A stretch of DNA of 64,000 nt from Phalacrocorax aristotelis (taxonomy: Eukaryota; Chordata; Aves; Suliformes; Phalacrocoracidae), in assembly GCF_949628215.1 (NCBI RefSeq), contig NC_134287.1, positions 23,815,501-23,879,500 of the forward strand, read 5' to 3'. Below the pieces are notes generated by a model that was not told where the DNA came from, did not search any database, and was given only the letters and a program-made list of their open reading frames with translations. Numbering within the stretch: position 1 is the first letter of the stretch; each line of letters opens with the position of its first letter. Shown in pieces: positions 35,188-45,939 of the stretch. The position numbers and the translations under genes were made by a program.

Positions 35188-35750
35188 TGTTACCGAAAAA
35201 CGCGTTAAAATCGGAAACGACTCCTCAACACCAATTTAGTATTAAAGAGCAGGCATTCTTTATTCGCGGCGCCGGATGCACGGGGGATCGCTCCTCCTGG
35301 TGTGCATACCTCACGCACCTTTCCCGTACAATTTGTAGATCAATGTTTTACGTATTCATACATATTCATTATTGTCCTGTCTGCTGATTGGTACAAACTT
35401 GCTCGTTCCGTATGTAAATCGCTGCGCAGGCTCGGTTGTCCTCTTCCGTTGTTCTCTTCTGTTACTTGGGTCGGTGGTGGTCTGTGAGTCGGTGGTCGCG
35501 ATCTCCCCCTGCCGGAATTACCTTTTAGCTTCTCGGCTCTTACTCTTGGCAGTCTTGGCTAGTTTTCTCAGTCCGCTAAGCGAAACAGCGTTTTTTCATC
35601 CTTTTCTGACAGAAGCACGTTGTCTGTTGTTCTGTTCGCATTAATGATCGCCTACGGACTAAAATGCAGATCGACAGATACGCTGATTGGTACGCTCCAT
35701 GTTCCCGTAATGGAACACCGTCTCTGGTTGATTTCATCACTTTGGTTACA
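35188..35750 (-). mobile_element. 3' LTR of provirus copy 3
   Basis: 563 bp, TG...CA ends. Confidence 0.92.
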
Positions 35751-35824
35751 TTTCCCCTGTTTGGAAGTTCTGAAATAATAATTTTCTCAATACTTCCATC
35801 CTAGATCAATAATATTCCACTATG

Positions 35825-38800
35825 TCAGTTTAGTGTTTGCTTCATGTTCTGAAATTTTTCACTTGATTGTGGTCTCCAGGGTGTATGCAGGTCCCATTTT
35901 CTACCCAAAATTTTATTAATTTGTTGAAGTACCTCTGCAAAAAAATGTGGTGCTCTATCAGAGGACATTCCCGTTGGCACTCTAAATCTTGGTATTATTT
36001 CCTTCAGCAACGTCTTAACTACTACTCTAGCTTTGTCGGTGCAGCACGAGAAAGCTGCTGGCCATCTAGAAAATTTGTCAATCAGCACTGACAAATACTG
36101 CTATATCTATTTTGTCTGGGTAACTCAGAGAACTTAATTTGCTAATAATTTCCGGGAGCATTTTTTGTTTTGTTACTCCTAAAGGTTGTTTCCTTTGGTT
36201 CAGGGGATTATTTCTAGGACAGATTAGACACTTAGCTACTATGGGTTTAACTATTCTTGTCGTGCCTACACACGCTACAGATGTTTTTAAACTCAAAACC
36301 GTAGTGCCTACACCCTAATGTGTTTGCTCATGGTTTTCTTTTGCAAGTTCTGTCATAACTTGTGGGGTGGTTGTTGTTATTACTTGTTTTTCTGGTGTTA
36401 CCTACCATCTCTCTGTGTTTTGTGATGCTTCCAATTGTTCTGCTAATTGCTCATCCAATTTATTATATCTCGGTTTCAACTTTGGAATTCTGATCTGTTT
36501 TACTGGTACTAGTGCAAGGATACCTTGCTCTGCAGTCCTCTTTGCAGCTTTATCGGTCAGTCGTTTGCTTATGTTTACAGCCGTCTGGCCAAATTGATGA
36601 GCTTTGCAACGCTTTACCGCCACTTCTTTTGGTTTCTGCACGTCTTCCGGAAGTTGGAGAATTTCTTCTTTATGCTGTATTGATGATTCTTGGGCTGATG
36701 GCAGTCCTTTCTCCTTCCCAATAGCTCCATGGTCGTGGATCACACCAAATGCACGTTTGGAATCAGTCTAGATATTTATCCTTTGTCCTTCTGCCATTCG
36801 CAGAGCTCGCTTCAATGCTACCAATACTGCTTTCTGTGCTGAGGTGTTTGCAGGCAGCACCCCTGACTCCGTTCCCTCGGCGGCGATAACGACAGCATAT
36901 CCGGCCATTCGCTTCTCTTCTCGCCCAGAGCTTCTTCCATCTGTAAACAACTCCAGATCAGGATTTTCCCAGAGGTTTGTGTCTCAGGTCTGGTCTGCTG
37001 GAATAGACTTGTTCAATAGTTAGCAAGCGATCGTGTTCTAAATTGTCCGTAAGGTTTTCTGTTGTTAAAAACATAGCAGGATTCAGTATAGCAGTAGTCT
37101 TCGATTCCACATCGTCTTGTTCTAACAGAACAACTTGATATTTCAACATTCTGCGAAGGGATAGCCAACGACCCCCCTTTTGTTCTAAAACAGTCACCGC
37201 TATGTGCGGGACATATACTGTCATCTTCTGTCCCATTGTTAACTTTGGGGCTTCCCGGATCGGCAGCGCTGTTGTTGCTACTGCCCGTAAACACCTAGGC
37301 CATCTTTTACTCGCGTGGTCAGGTTGTTTGGAGAAGTAGCCCACAGGTCTCTTCCAGGTTCCCAGTCGCTGTGTCAGCACTCCAAGGGCTAAATGTTGTC
37401 TTTCGTGGACAAACAACTCAAAAGGTTTAGCGAAATCAGGTAGGCCTAATGCAGGGGCCATCATCGAGGCTCTTTTCAGTTCTTTGAATGCCGTTTGGCA
37501 TCCGGGCATCCAGGTTAAATATTTATCCTTTTGAGTCTTTCAATGCCTCAAATAATGGTTTTACATACAGTCTATAGTTCAGAATCCAGAGCTGATGCTA
37601 TTTCATTGTTTTCAGAAAAGCTCTCAGTTCCTTCGGGCTGCTAGGTTCGGGAATTTGACAAATAGTTTCTTTCTTTTCACTTTCTAATTGTCTTTGTCTT
37701 TGAGATATTTCAAATCCTAAATAAATGGCTGCTTCTTTTCCTATTTGGGTTTTGTTTCTGGAAACTCCGCATCTTCCTTGGCCGAGAAAATTTAAAAATT
37801 TCAAAACATTTTTCTTTACTTTGTGCCGCTATCAGAATGTCATCCGCATTCTGTAACAAGATGCCTCTCCCTGGGTTCTGTTTTTTCTATATCTCTAATT
37901 TTTTTTTGCCAGCTGAGTCTCAAGTATCGTAGGACTATTTTTAAATCCTTGTGGAAGTACGGTCCATGGTAGCTGTGTCTTTCATTCTGTGGTGGGGCTT
38001 TCCCATTCCAAAGCAAATAGGCTTTGACTTTTTATGCCTGGAGGTATGCAAAAGAAGGCGTCCTTCAAATCTAGTACAGTAAACCGTTTATGCTCCTCCT
38101 TTAAAAGAGGTCAGTAAAGCGTATGGATTAGCTACTACCGGATGTATATCTTGGACCACCTGATTTATAGCCCTTAAATCGTGAACTAGCTAATACTCTT
38201 TGCCTCTAGATTTCTTTACTGGCGACACAGGAGTACTATATTCTGATTCACATTCCACTAAAAGCTCATATTCTGAAAAATTTTATAATTAACTTCTGTA
38301 ATCCTTTTCGAGCCTCTCGCTTAATAGGGTATTGGTTTTGTCTTACGGGCTTGGCTCCAAGCTTTAAGGTTACTTTTACCGGCTCTGCCCACTTAGATCG
38401 CTCCGGAGCTCCGCTCGCTCAAACCAAAGGAATTACTACATTTTCCACTTCCTTGGGAACCTGTTCCTCCCTGGAGGAATCCTGTAACATAAACGCTCTC
38501 GCCTCTGTGGCTTTTGATTCTGGTATTAGTGATTTAATCTCTCCATCTTTAAAAGTTACTTGAGCATCTAATTGACCTAATAGATCTCGTCATAACAGAG
38601 GCAGTGGACATTCAGGCATATGCAGAAACTGGTGAGTTGCCCATTGCTTCTCCAATTTAAACTTTAATGGCTCTGAGAGGGGCTAATTTTTCTTTGCCCT
38701 GTTGCGCTAGCAACATCTACTGATTTATGATCAAATTTCTCTTCACATGTATTCAATACCAAATAAGTGGCTCCCGTATCTACCAAAAATTCTATTTCTT

Positions 38801-38862
38801 CATTCCGTAGCTTCAGTGTAACCAGGTGTTCAGCTAGGGTTGATTCCCCTGGTCTCCTTCAT
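35825..38862 (-). pseudogene. pro-pol remnant, provirus copy 3
   Basis: Same domain order and breaks as copy 1, plus a new frameshift near 38850 at the start of the protease fragment. Fragments include RT thumb 37598-37804, connection 36958-37509, RNase H 36768-36950 and 36402-36743, integrase 36078-36296 and 35825-36094. Confidence 0.85.
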
Positions 38863-38881
38863 GCCAAGCTACTTCAAGCAT

Positions 38882-39812
38882 TTAACCCAGATCTCTGGAT
38901 TCAGGTTGTTCTAGTTTCTGAAGGTTGTTTTCTCTCCCCCCGCCCCCATCTGGGGCTGATTGTCTTATGAATATAGAGACCAGCTGAATTGCTTTTTCTG
39001 TTTTTTCTGGGTTCAAATGAGTATATTTTCTGGTGGTCACCTTCAGTCTTTCCATAAAGGCTGAAGGGGACTCACTTAATTCTTGTCTCACTTCATAAAT
39101 TTTGACCAATTTATTGCTTTTGGCATTGCTTGTCTTACTCCAAATAAAATCTCTCTCTGACATCTAGTCAACATTCCCCTGGGTCCTGGCTGATTAGGGT
39201 CCCACTCGGGATTTGTAGATGGAAAATTCTTATTCATTGTTCTCTGTAAATTCCTGTTAGCATGTGCTCCCTGCACCTGCCTTCTGGCTGTATTCCGTAC
39301 TATTTTCTTGTCAGTTTCATCAAGCGAAGTATCCAGTATCACAAGTAGAGCAACACTCTTTCAAGTTCTCACCACGTTTTCCTCTTTTCAAAAACATTGC
39401 CGTAGAATCTTGTGGACATACCTCACGCTGTTTCTGCTGCTCGGGATGATTCCACGGTGTAAAGAACAAATCAACATATGCCACTTCTTCCCGTTTGCCT
39501 TCCCTTTTTACAAAACAACATTAATTGCAAGATGGTACGATATTGCAATGTCTCGTGTTCTGGCCATTTGTGCCCACCTTCCAATTGATACGTTGGCCAC
39601 CAATGATTGCAATATTCAATTAATGGTTTCCGAGTTAGTGGGTCACCGCCCCCGACGTCTTTCCAGTGCTTCAAAATACATCGCAAAGGTGTTCTCTGTG
39701 GGATAGGTTTCCTACTCAGTAATGCTCCCGTCTCCCAGTCGACTAGTAGTTGTGATAGTGCACTATCACAAATACTAGTCAGAGGGACTCCAACCCCCGT
39801 TAGAGGTCTCAC
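38882..39812 (-). pseudogene. gag remnant, provirus copy 3
   Basis: Same fragments as copy 1 (39471-39812, 39088-39342, 38882-39163) with a few private amino-acid changes. Confidence 0.75.
39741..39780. other. 40-bp near-perfect palindrome, provirus copy 3
   Basis: Still one mismatch, but at a different position: the left arm has GTTGTGATAG, which now pairs, and the right arm has CAAATACTAG. Confidence 0.85.
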
Positions 39813-40212
39813 TGGAAATCTGCCACTGGGATCTGTAGCCCCCTGCTAGATATCCCTGGAGACTTCAACCCCCTGTTGAAGACTCCCCTACCCTCGGGTC
39901 CCGCTCCACAGGCTTTCGCCTAGCAGAGACTTACCAACCGAGGCACCTCTTGGCCCTGACCCTGCGTGGCTTTCGCCGCGCCTTACGGGCAGGCCTGTGG
40001 GACTCAAACCCGCTATCCTATCCTATGTGGGAAACTAACCCCACGTATTATTCTACCTAAGTTTCTTCTTCAAAGAATGCCTTGTTTACCTCAATCCAGG
40101 GGATCTTGCTCAGAATTCTCTGGCCCGGGGATCGGAAGCTCTCCCGGAGAATTCCTCGGGGCCGGCTGCAGGTCCCACGATCCCACGGATCCGTCGAGAT
40201 TCAAAAGCAGGT

Positions 40213-40229
40213 TCCCACCTGGGGTGCCA
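40213..40229 (-). other. Candidate primer-binding site, provirus copy 3
   Basis: TGGCACCCCAGGTGGGA, identical to copy 1. Confidence 0.6.
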
Positions 40230-40233
40230 AAAC

Positions 40234-40811
40234 TGTTACCGAAAAACGCGTTAAAATCGGAAACGACTCCTCAACACCAATTTAGTATTAAAGAGCAGGC
40301 ATTCTATATTCACGGTGCCGGATGCACGGGGGATCGCTCCTCCTGGCGTGCGTACCTCACGCACCTTTCCCGTACAATTTGTAGATGAAAATTTTACATA
40401 CTCATACATAGTCATTATTGTCTTGTCTAGCGATGGGTACAAACTTGCTCGTTCCGTATGTCAATCACTGCGCAGGCTCGGTTGTCCTCTTCCGTTGTTC
40501 TCTTCTGAGTAGGTGGTGTTACTTGGGTCGGTGGTGGTCTGTGAGTCGGTGGTCGCGATCTCCCCCTGCCGGAATTACCTTTTAGCTTCTCGGCTCTTAC
40601 TCTTGGCAGTCTTGGCTAGTTTTCTCAGTCCGCTAAGCGAAACCGCGTTTTGTCATCCTTTTCTGACAGAAGCATGTTGTCTGTTGTTCTGCTGACATTA
40701 ACGATCGCCTAGGCACTAAAATGCAGATCGACAGGTGCGCTGATTGGTACGCTCCATGTTCCCGTAATGGAACACCGTCTCTGGTTGGTTGATTTCATCG
40801 CTTTGGTTACA
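40234..40811 (-). mobile_element. 5' LTR of provirus copy 3
   Basis: 578 bp, TG...CA ends. It reads CACGGTGCCGG where other copies read CACGGCGCCGG. Confidence 0.92.
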
Positions 40812-41964
40812 CCTGTTCCTGTTGTTCAGTTTCTTCTTTTTTGGCTTTGTGTGATTCTCTCTGTGATTCTGTTTTTCTCTGCCTCGCTTTTCCCAGCTAC
40901 CCGTCCCTCACTTTTAATGCCCGTTATCCTTCACCAGCACACTCTCCCTTGGTTCCCATCCTCGTTTCTGAATTCCTCCTGCTTTGCCACGTAGCCCGTG
41001 ACTTTTTTCTTAATCTCTCTCTGTCTGCCTCAACGCTCCCCCCGTGCTTTTTAATTTGTCTTCTCTGCTCTGTACCCTGCTACTGTTCTTGCCTTTCTGA
41101 GTTCTTCTCTGTCCAGCTCCCTTTCCCTATTCATGAATTCCTGTTCTTCCTGCAGCCACCGCTGTTCCCTGTGACCTCCATCTCTCTCTGTCCAGCTCCC
41201 TGTCCCTAGGTTTTAATTCCTGCCTCTGCCCGCTGTAGCCTGTCTAGATGTTTCTCTCGGCCTCTCTCTCTGTCCGGCTCCCTCTCTCTGTGTTCTAATT
41301 CCACGTTCTCTGTCACGTGGACCCGTGCTATTTGTTTGTCCTCATCTCTCTCTGTCCAGCTCCTTGCTGCGACGTTTTATTTCCTCATTTCCTCCCTCTC
41401 TGTCTTTGTAGCCCATTGCTGTTGGTTTGTTTTTTTCTTTTTTTTCACTTGTTTCTTCATGTGTCTCTGTCTGCCTCCCAGTCCCTGATCTTTAATTCCT
41501 CCTTCCCTGTAGGCCGCTGTTCCTTTTTTCCATTCTACATTGTGTTCTCTTTGGTCTCGTGTTCTTATTCATTGATTCCCTCCTCGCTGCCCTGTGGCTT
41601 GTCCCCATTTTATTGTTGCTTCTCTCTCCCTCTCTCTGGCTTCTTGCCCCTGTTTTTAAAATTCCTCCCTCTCTTCTCTCTTCCCTGTAGGCCGTGTGAT
41701 CTTTAGCCTTTCTCCATGTCTTTCTGCCCATCTCTCTGTGTCTATTCATTAATTCTTCCCTCTCTGCCCTGTAGCCTGTAGCTTCTGTCCTTTCTCCATC
41801 TTGCTGTCCCTGGCTCCCGCGTGACCCTATGCTAGAATTGTTTCTCTCTTCTCTCCGTACGCATTGCGATTCCTTTTGCTCTCTGTCTCCCTTTGTTTTT
41901 TTTCTTTTTTTTTTTCTGGCTCCCTGTCCCTAATTCTTAATTCTCTGCCATCTCGTGCCCCATG
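40812..41964. repeat. Pyrimidine-rich repeat, right part, copy 3
   Basis: Counterpart of 16947-18100. Confidence 0.75.
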
Positions 41965-42124
41965 GTTTGTTCTGTGGGGTTCTCTCGCGGTTCCCTCGCA
42001 GTTCCCTCCAGTCCATACTGGGCTATATTGGTCTAGTCCATACTGGGCTATATTGGTCTGTCCCGGCTTCCTCCCACTTCTTTCCCAGTGCCTCACAGTA
42101 GGTCCCGGTTCCGTCCATGGGATG
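41965..42124. repeat. Minisatellite-derived tail of unit copy 3
   Basis: Counterpart of 18101-18260 with two copies of the TCCATACTGGGCTATATTGG element. Confidence 0.7.
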
Positions 42125-42321
42125 AACTGTGAGGGAACTGTGAGGGAACTGTGAGGGAACTGTGAGGGAACTGTGAGGGAACTGTGAGGGAACTGTGAGG
42201 GAACTGTGAGGGAACTGTGAGGGAACTGTGAGGGAACTGTGAGGGAACTGTGAGGGAACTGTGAGGGAACTGTGAGGGAACTGTGAGGGAACTGTGAGGG
42301 AACTGTGAGGGAACTGTGAGG
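42125..42321. repeat. 11-bp tandem array, about 18 copies (GAGGGAACTGT)
   Basis: 197 bp = 17 x 11 + 10, perfect. Same G-type unit as the 32080 array. Confidence 0.97.
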
Positions 42322-43150
42322 AGGGTGGCGGCCCCCCGGGCCCCAGCCCCCCCCCCCCGCCTGGGGCCAGGGCGCCGCAGCCGCCGGCCCCTTCCTCCTC
42401 TGCCCGCTCCCGTCGCAGACGGCTCGGTATGTGTCACGAGCGGCAGCCCCGTTCAGCAGCTCTCGGAGGGCGCGCGGCTCTGCCCGGCCGTGACCGGGGC
42501 CCGCAGGGGTTTCCCGCTCGCCCCGAGAAGGCGCTGGCCCCGAGCCGGCGCGTCCCGCCCCGCCCGGCCCTCGGCGCCCTCGCGAGCTGAGCGCGGCCCG
42601 GCCAGCAGGGGGCGCTGGCGCTCACCGGCTGGGCGCGGGTGGCGGGGCCGGTGGGGGCCGTTCCTTCCGGCCGCCCTTTAAGGGCCGCCCCGCGGGGCTC
42701 GGGCTTCCGGTGGCGCGTGCGCGGCGCGTCGGAGCGGGGGCGGGAGCGGTGCGTGTGGAGGCCGAAGGGCCGGTGCGTGTGGCGGCCGGGTCGCGAGGCG
42801 TCCCTGTGCGGTGCCGGGGCCCCTCTGCGGCCCGGCGTGGGAAGCCCGCGGCCGGCGGAGCCTGCTCGGAGCTGGGCGGGGAGCGCCGCGGCGGTCCGGC
42901 CGCCGGCAGCCATCCCCTGCGGTGGCCGGCAGCCCCTCGGGACGCCTGGAGGCCTGGCGGTGCCCGAGCCTCGCCTGCGGCAGCCGCCTGAGAGAGCAGC
43001 GCGGCCGTGTCCGGGGGCCGGAGAGCGCTGGTGGGTGAGTTCGGGCAGCGGGGGGCGGGTGTGTGTCTCCGGGCGGGGCCGGGGGGCTCCGTGCCCCGCA
43101 GAGGAGCCCCGGTCGGGCATCGTTCGCTTCCGAACAATGCAGGTCTGTCC
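42322..43150 (+). promoter_or_regulatory. CpG-island promoter, copy 4
   Basis: Counterpart of the copy 1 island. One extra G lies near 42640 (GGGCGCGGGTGGCGG). The donor follows 43034. Confidence 0.6.
42602..42615 (+). promoter_or_regulatory. CTCF-like site, copy 4
   Basis: Identical 14-mer CCAGCAGGGGGCGC, same orientation. Confidence 0.6.
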
Positions 43151-43605
43151 CTGGTTATTTTCTGTGTACAGTGTTTCGGGCCACCTGAAAGCCTTTGGCC
43201 GGGTAGGTTTGGTGCGGGGCGATGGCAGGTGTGGACCCTGAAAGATCTCGGGTGGGGGGCGTGGGAGGTATTTCTTGCCTTAAAACTCTGAGCCCACCTC
43301 GTGTGTCATGTCGTGTTATCATGTCGTGAGTCTCGTGACTGTGGCAAATGGCTGAGTCGGGCGTTTTCTGATAACTAACTTCTGAACGTGTGCGTGTGTA
43401 GGCACGGGGAGATTTGTGCAGGGTGACGGAGCCCCTTGTGCTTCTGTGCTAATGTCTACCTGTTCTAGACCTCCAGTGTTGGAAAGCCTTTGTTTAGTGC
43501 CTAGTTGTGGCTGCGTAACTGCTGTTGCGCCTGCAGCTGTGCTCGCAGGGATGCTGGGTGGCTCCGCATCAAACCGGCCGCCGGGCGGCCGGGTTGTGCC
43601 GCAGA

Positions 43606-43681
43606 GCATGCCGGGAGCTGTAGTCCTTGCGGCTGCCGGGCGGCCGGGTTGTGCCGCAGAGCATGCCGGGAGCTGTATTCC
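43606..43681 (-). promoter_or_regulatory. ZNF143/THAP11-like motif pair, copy 4
   Basis: Same duplicated motif pair at 43606-43626 and 43661-43681. Confidence 0.65.
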
Positions 43682-43722
43682 TGGCGCAGTGGCTGCCGGC
43701 CCTGTCACGTGGTTCGCCGGGC

Positions 43723-44708
43723 ATGGCGGGAGGCGCGGTCTTCCGGCGCTCGGGTGCCGGGCGGCCGTGGCGCGTACGGTACGCGAGGTGTATTTTTGGG
43801 GTTGGCTTCGTGTTGATTACTGGGGGCTTGCGGGTGCGGCCGCTTCCCGAGAAGCGGTGAGTTCCCCGGGAGCTGACAGAAGGGAAGAGGGAAAGGAGGA
43901 GGACGATGACCTTTTCCCCGTGCCCAGGGCGCAGATGATGGCCGCCTCCCCGGCCCACCGGAGGTCCCGCTCAGCCTCCCCTGGCCCCCCTTGCCCCGTG
44001 CGCCTGCCCCCAGCTCCGGCACCTCCCCATAAGCGTGCTGCATAGCCTTAGGCCGCCCCCAGGCCCTGTCGTGAAGGCAGCAAGCCGTCCCTCAAGCGCA
44101 CTGGATTCCCCCTTGGCGCAGGGGCCCTTAGCAGTAGCGTGGGGAGGGAGCGGTGTGTCCAGAAGCCCCTGCGGAAGGAGAGGCTTTGGCCAGGGTCGAT
44201 CGACGGTAATGACGGTCGCTGTTTCTTCTTTCCCTCTCCCACAGACCGTGCTGAGGACGTGGTTGTCTGTCCTTCCCCCGGGGATGCCGTTGCCTGCGGC
44301 CGTCTCAGGCTCGCGTGGCTTCTCTCTGCCCGTCCTCGCCGTCCTCGCAGCGCAGGGCCGAAAAGGGATAGACAAAGCCCTTCCCGGCTGCGGACAGGAG
44401 CTGCCTCGGCTGAAGCTGGAGACGCCAACGAATGGTAAAGAAGAAGAAACTGAAGGTGCTCTGGCTGCCAGCTGCCTTCCTGCCGCAGGCAAGAGAGAGC
44501 CTGTCCATGCAGGTGGGGGAGGAAGGATCCCCCTTCATAGCCCGCAGCGGGCCAGGCCACCAACGTGCACCGTAGGGTCTGTACGCGTAACCCGGAGTTG
44601 GGTACGGGCGTGTAGTGCACGAGCGAGCTAGGCTACGTGCCTAGGAAGCCTCATCTCGTAAGAGCTGTAAGACACCCACGTATTCTCTTCAGGTGGAGGA
44701 CGGCCTAG
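43723..44708 (+). CDS. Candidate three-exon small protein gene, copy 4 (altered splice sites)
   Basis: Exon 1 is 43723-43856. Exon 2 has two synonymous changes (TGT to TGC and TCA to TCG in the proposed frame). The exon 2 acceptor changes from CCCAG|AG to CCCACAG, removing the first AG and leaving one 2 bases downstream at 44243-44244. Using it would shift the frame and meet a stop within a few codons. The exon end also changes from AAAG|GTAAAG to AATG|GTAAAG. So this copy may not make the same product. Confidence 0.25.
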
Positions 44709-44819
44709 AGTCTGGAGCTGCAGAAGAGGCAGGGAGGAGAGGAGGGGAAAGAAGCATCTGAACGGCTAAATTGTGCCAGCAGCGCTGAGAGCGAGAGTCG
44801 CGGTGAGTCCTGGGCCACT

Positions 44820-45154
44820 GGGGCCCCGTTGCCTCTCTTGTGCGTCCTGGGCCCTCCCTGTCTCTCCCCCGGCCCCCTCTCTTTCCTTACCTGCTGCAAA
44901 ATTTACTTTTTTTTTTTTGCGGCCCCCCCCCCCCCGCACCTTCTTTCTCCGTCTCGCTCTGAGTGGCTCCCTGCCTCCCCGTCTTTTCAGTCCTCCCTCT
45001 CTCTGTCCTGTAGCCTGTGGCTCCTTTTTCTTTCTCCGCCTCTCTCTGCCTGGCTCTGGCTCCGTTTTTTTTTTTTTTTTTTTTATTCCTCCTGCTCTGT
45101 CCTGTAGCCTGTCGGTGTTTTGTTGTTCTCTGGCTCTCTTGATCTGACTCCCTG
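44820..45154. repeat. Pyrimidine-rich repeat, left part, copy 4
   Basis: Counterpart of 11000-11323 with a longer T tract near 45066-45084. There is no right part because the unit is cut off inside the LTR. Confidence 0.75.
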
Positions 45155-45410
45155 TGTTACCGAAAAACGCGTTAAAATCGGAAACGACTCCTCAACACCA
45201 ATTTAGTATTAAAGAGCAGGCATTCTTTATTCGCGGCGCCGGATGCACGGGGGATCGCTCCTCCTGGCGTGCGTACCTCACGCACCTTTCCCGTACAATT
45301 TATAGATGAAAATTTCACATACTCATACATAGTCATTATTGTCTTGTCTAGTGATGGGTACAAACTTGCTCGTTCCCTATGTCAGTCACTGCGCAGGCTC
45401 GGTTGTCCTC
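45155..45410 (-). mobile_element. Truncated mosaic LTR (probable solo LTR), copy 4
   Basis: The first part (TTTATTCGCGG) matches the left (3') LTR type. After about 45306 the sequence (GATGAAAATTT, CATACATAGTC, TTGTCTAG) matches the right (5') LTR type. Left flank of one LTR joined to the other LTR is what LTR-LTR recombination leaves. The LTR breaks off at 45410 after about 256 of about 570 bp, where minisatellite starts. Confidence 0.75.
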
Positions 45411-45783
45411 CCAGTACAGTGCGGGGAACGGGGACGTACAGTGCGGGGAACGGGGACGTACCAGGATCTACTGGGTTGTACTGGGAGGGAACTGCGACGT
45501 ACTGGGAGGCTCTATAATGTCCTGGGATGTCCTGGGATGTAGTGTGGAGGAACTAGGATGTACAGGCTTGTACTGGGTTGTACCGGGTGGAACTGGCAGG
45601 AATTTGGGATGTACCAGGATGTACTGGGATGTACTGGGAGGTAACTGTTATGTACTGGGAAGGAACTGGTAGGGAACTGGGATGTACTGGTATGTACTGG
45701 GAGGGAAGTGTTATGTACTGAGGGTAACTGGGACGTACTGGGATGTGCTGGGAGGGAACTGTGAAGTACTGGGATGTACTTAG

Positions 45784-45939
45784 AGGGAACTGGGATGTAC
45801 TGGGAGGGAACTGGGATGTACTGGGAGGGAACTGGGATGTACTGGGAGGGAACTGGGATGTACTGGGAGGGAACTGGGATGTACTGGGAGGGAACTGGGA
45901 TGTACTGGGAGGGAACTGGGATGTACTGGGAGGGAACTG
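45784..45939. repeat. Homogeneous 21-bp tandem run with G-quadruplex consensus
   Basis: About seven to eight near-identical copies of ACTGGGATGT followed by ACTGGGAGGGA. Consecutive GGG runs are separated by 7, 1 and 4 bases, meeting the G3N1-7 quadruplex pattern. Confidence 0.9.

Larger units (their letters stand above)
35188..40811 (-). mobile_element. Defective gammaretrovirus-like provirus, copy 3
   Basis: Same insertion and breaks as copies 1 and 2, with a further one-base insertion near 38850 in the protease remnant and several private substitutions. Confidence 0.92.
32354..42124. repeat. Amplified unit, copy 3
   Basis: Same order as copy 1, starting right after the 25-copy array. Private changes include a lost G near 33241, a longer poly-C tract near 34954-34970 and a one-base insertion near 38850 in the protease remnant of its provirus. 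Confidence 0.95.
42322..45410. repeat. Amplified unit, copy 4 (truncated)
   Basis: Holds the CpG island, CTCF-like site, ZNF143-like pair, candidate gene and left pyrimidine-rich repeat. It then stops inside an LTR at about 45410, where minisatellite begins. The provirus interior, the right pyrimidine-rich part and the tail are absent. The junction shares CCTC between LTR and minisatellite, suggesting a microhomology join. Confidence 0.95.
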
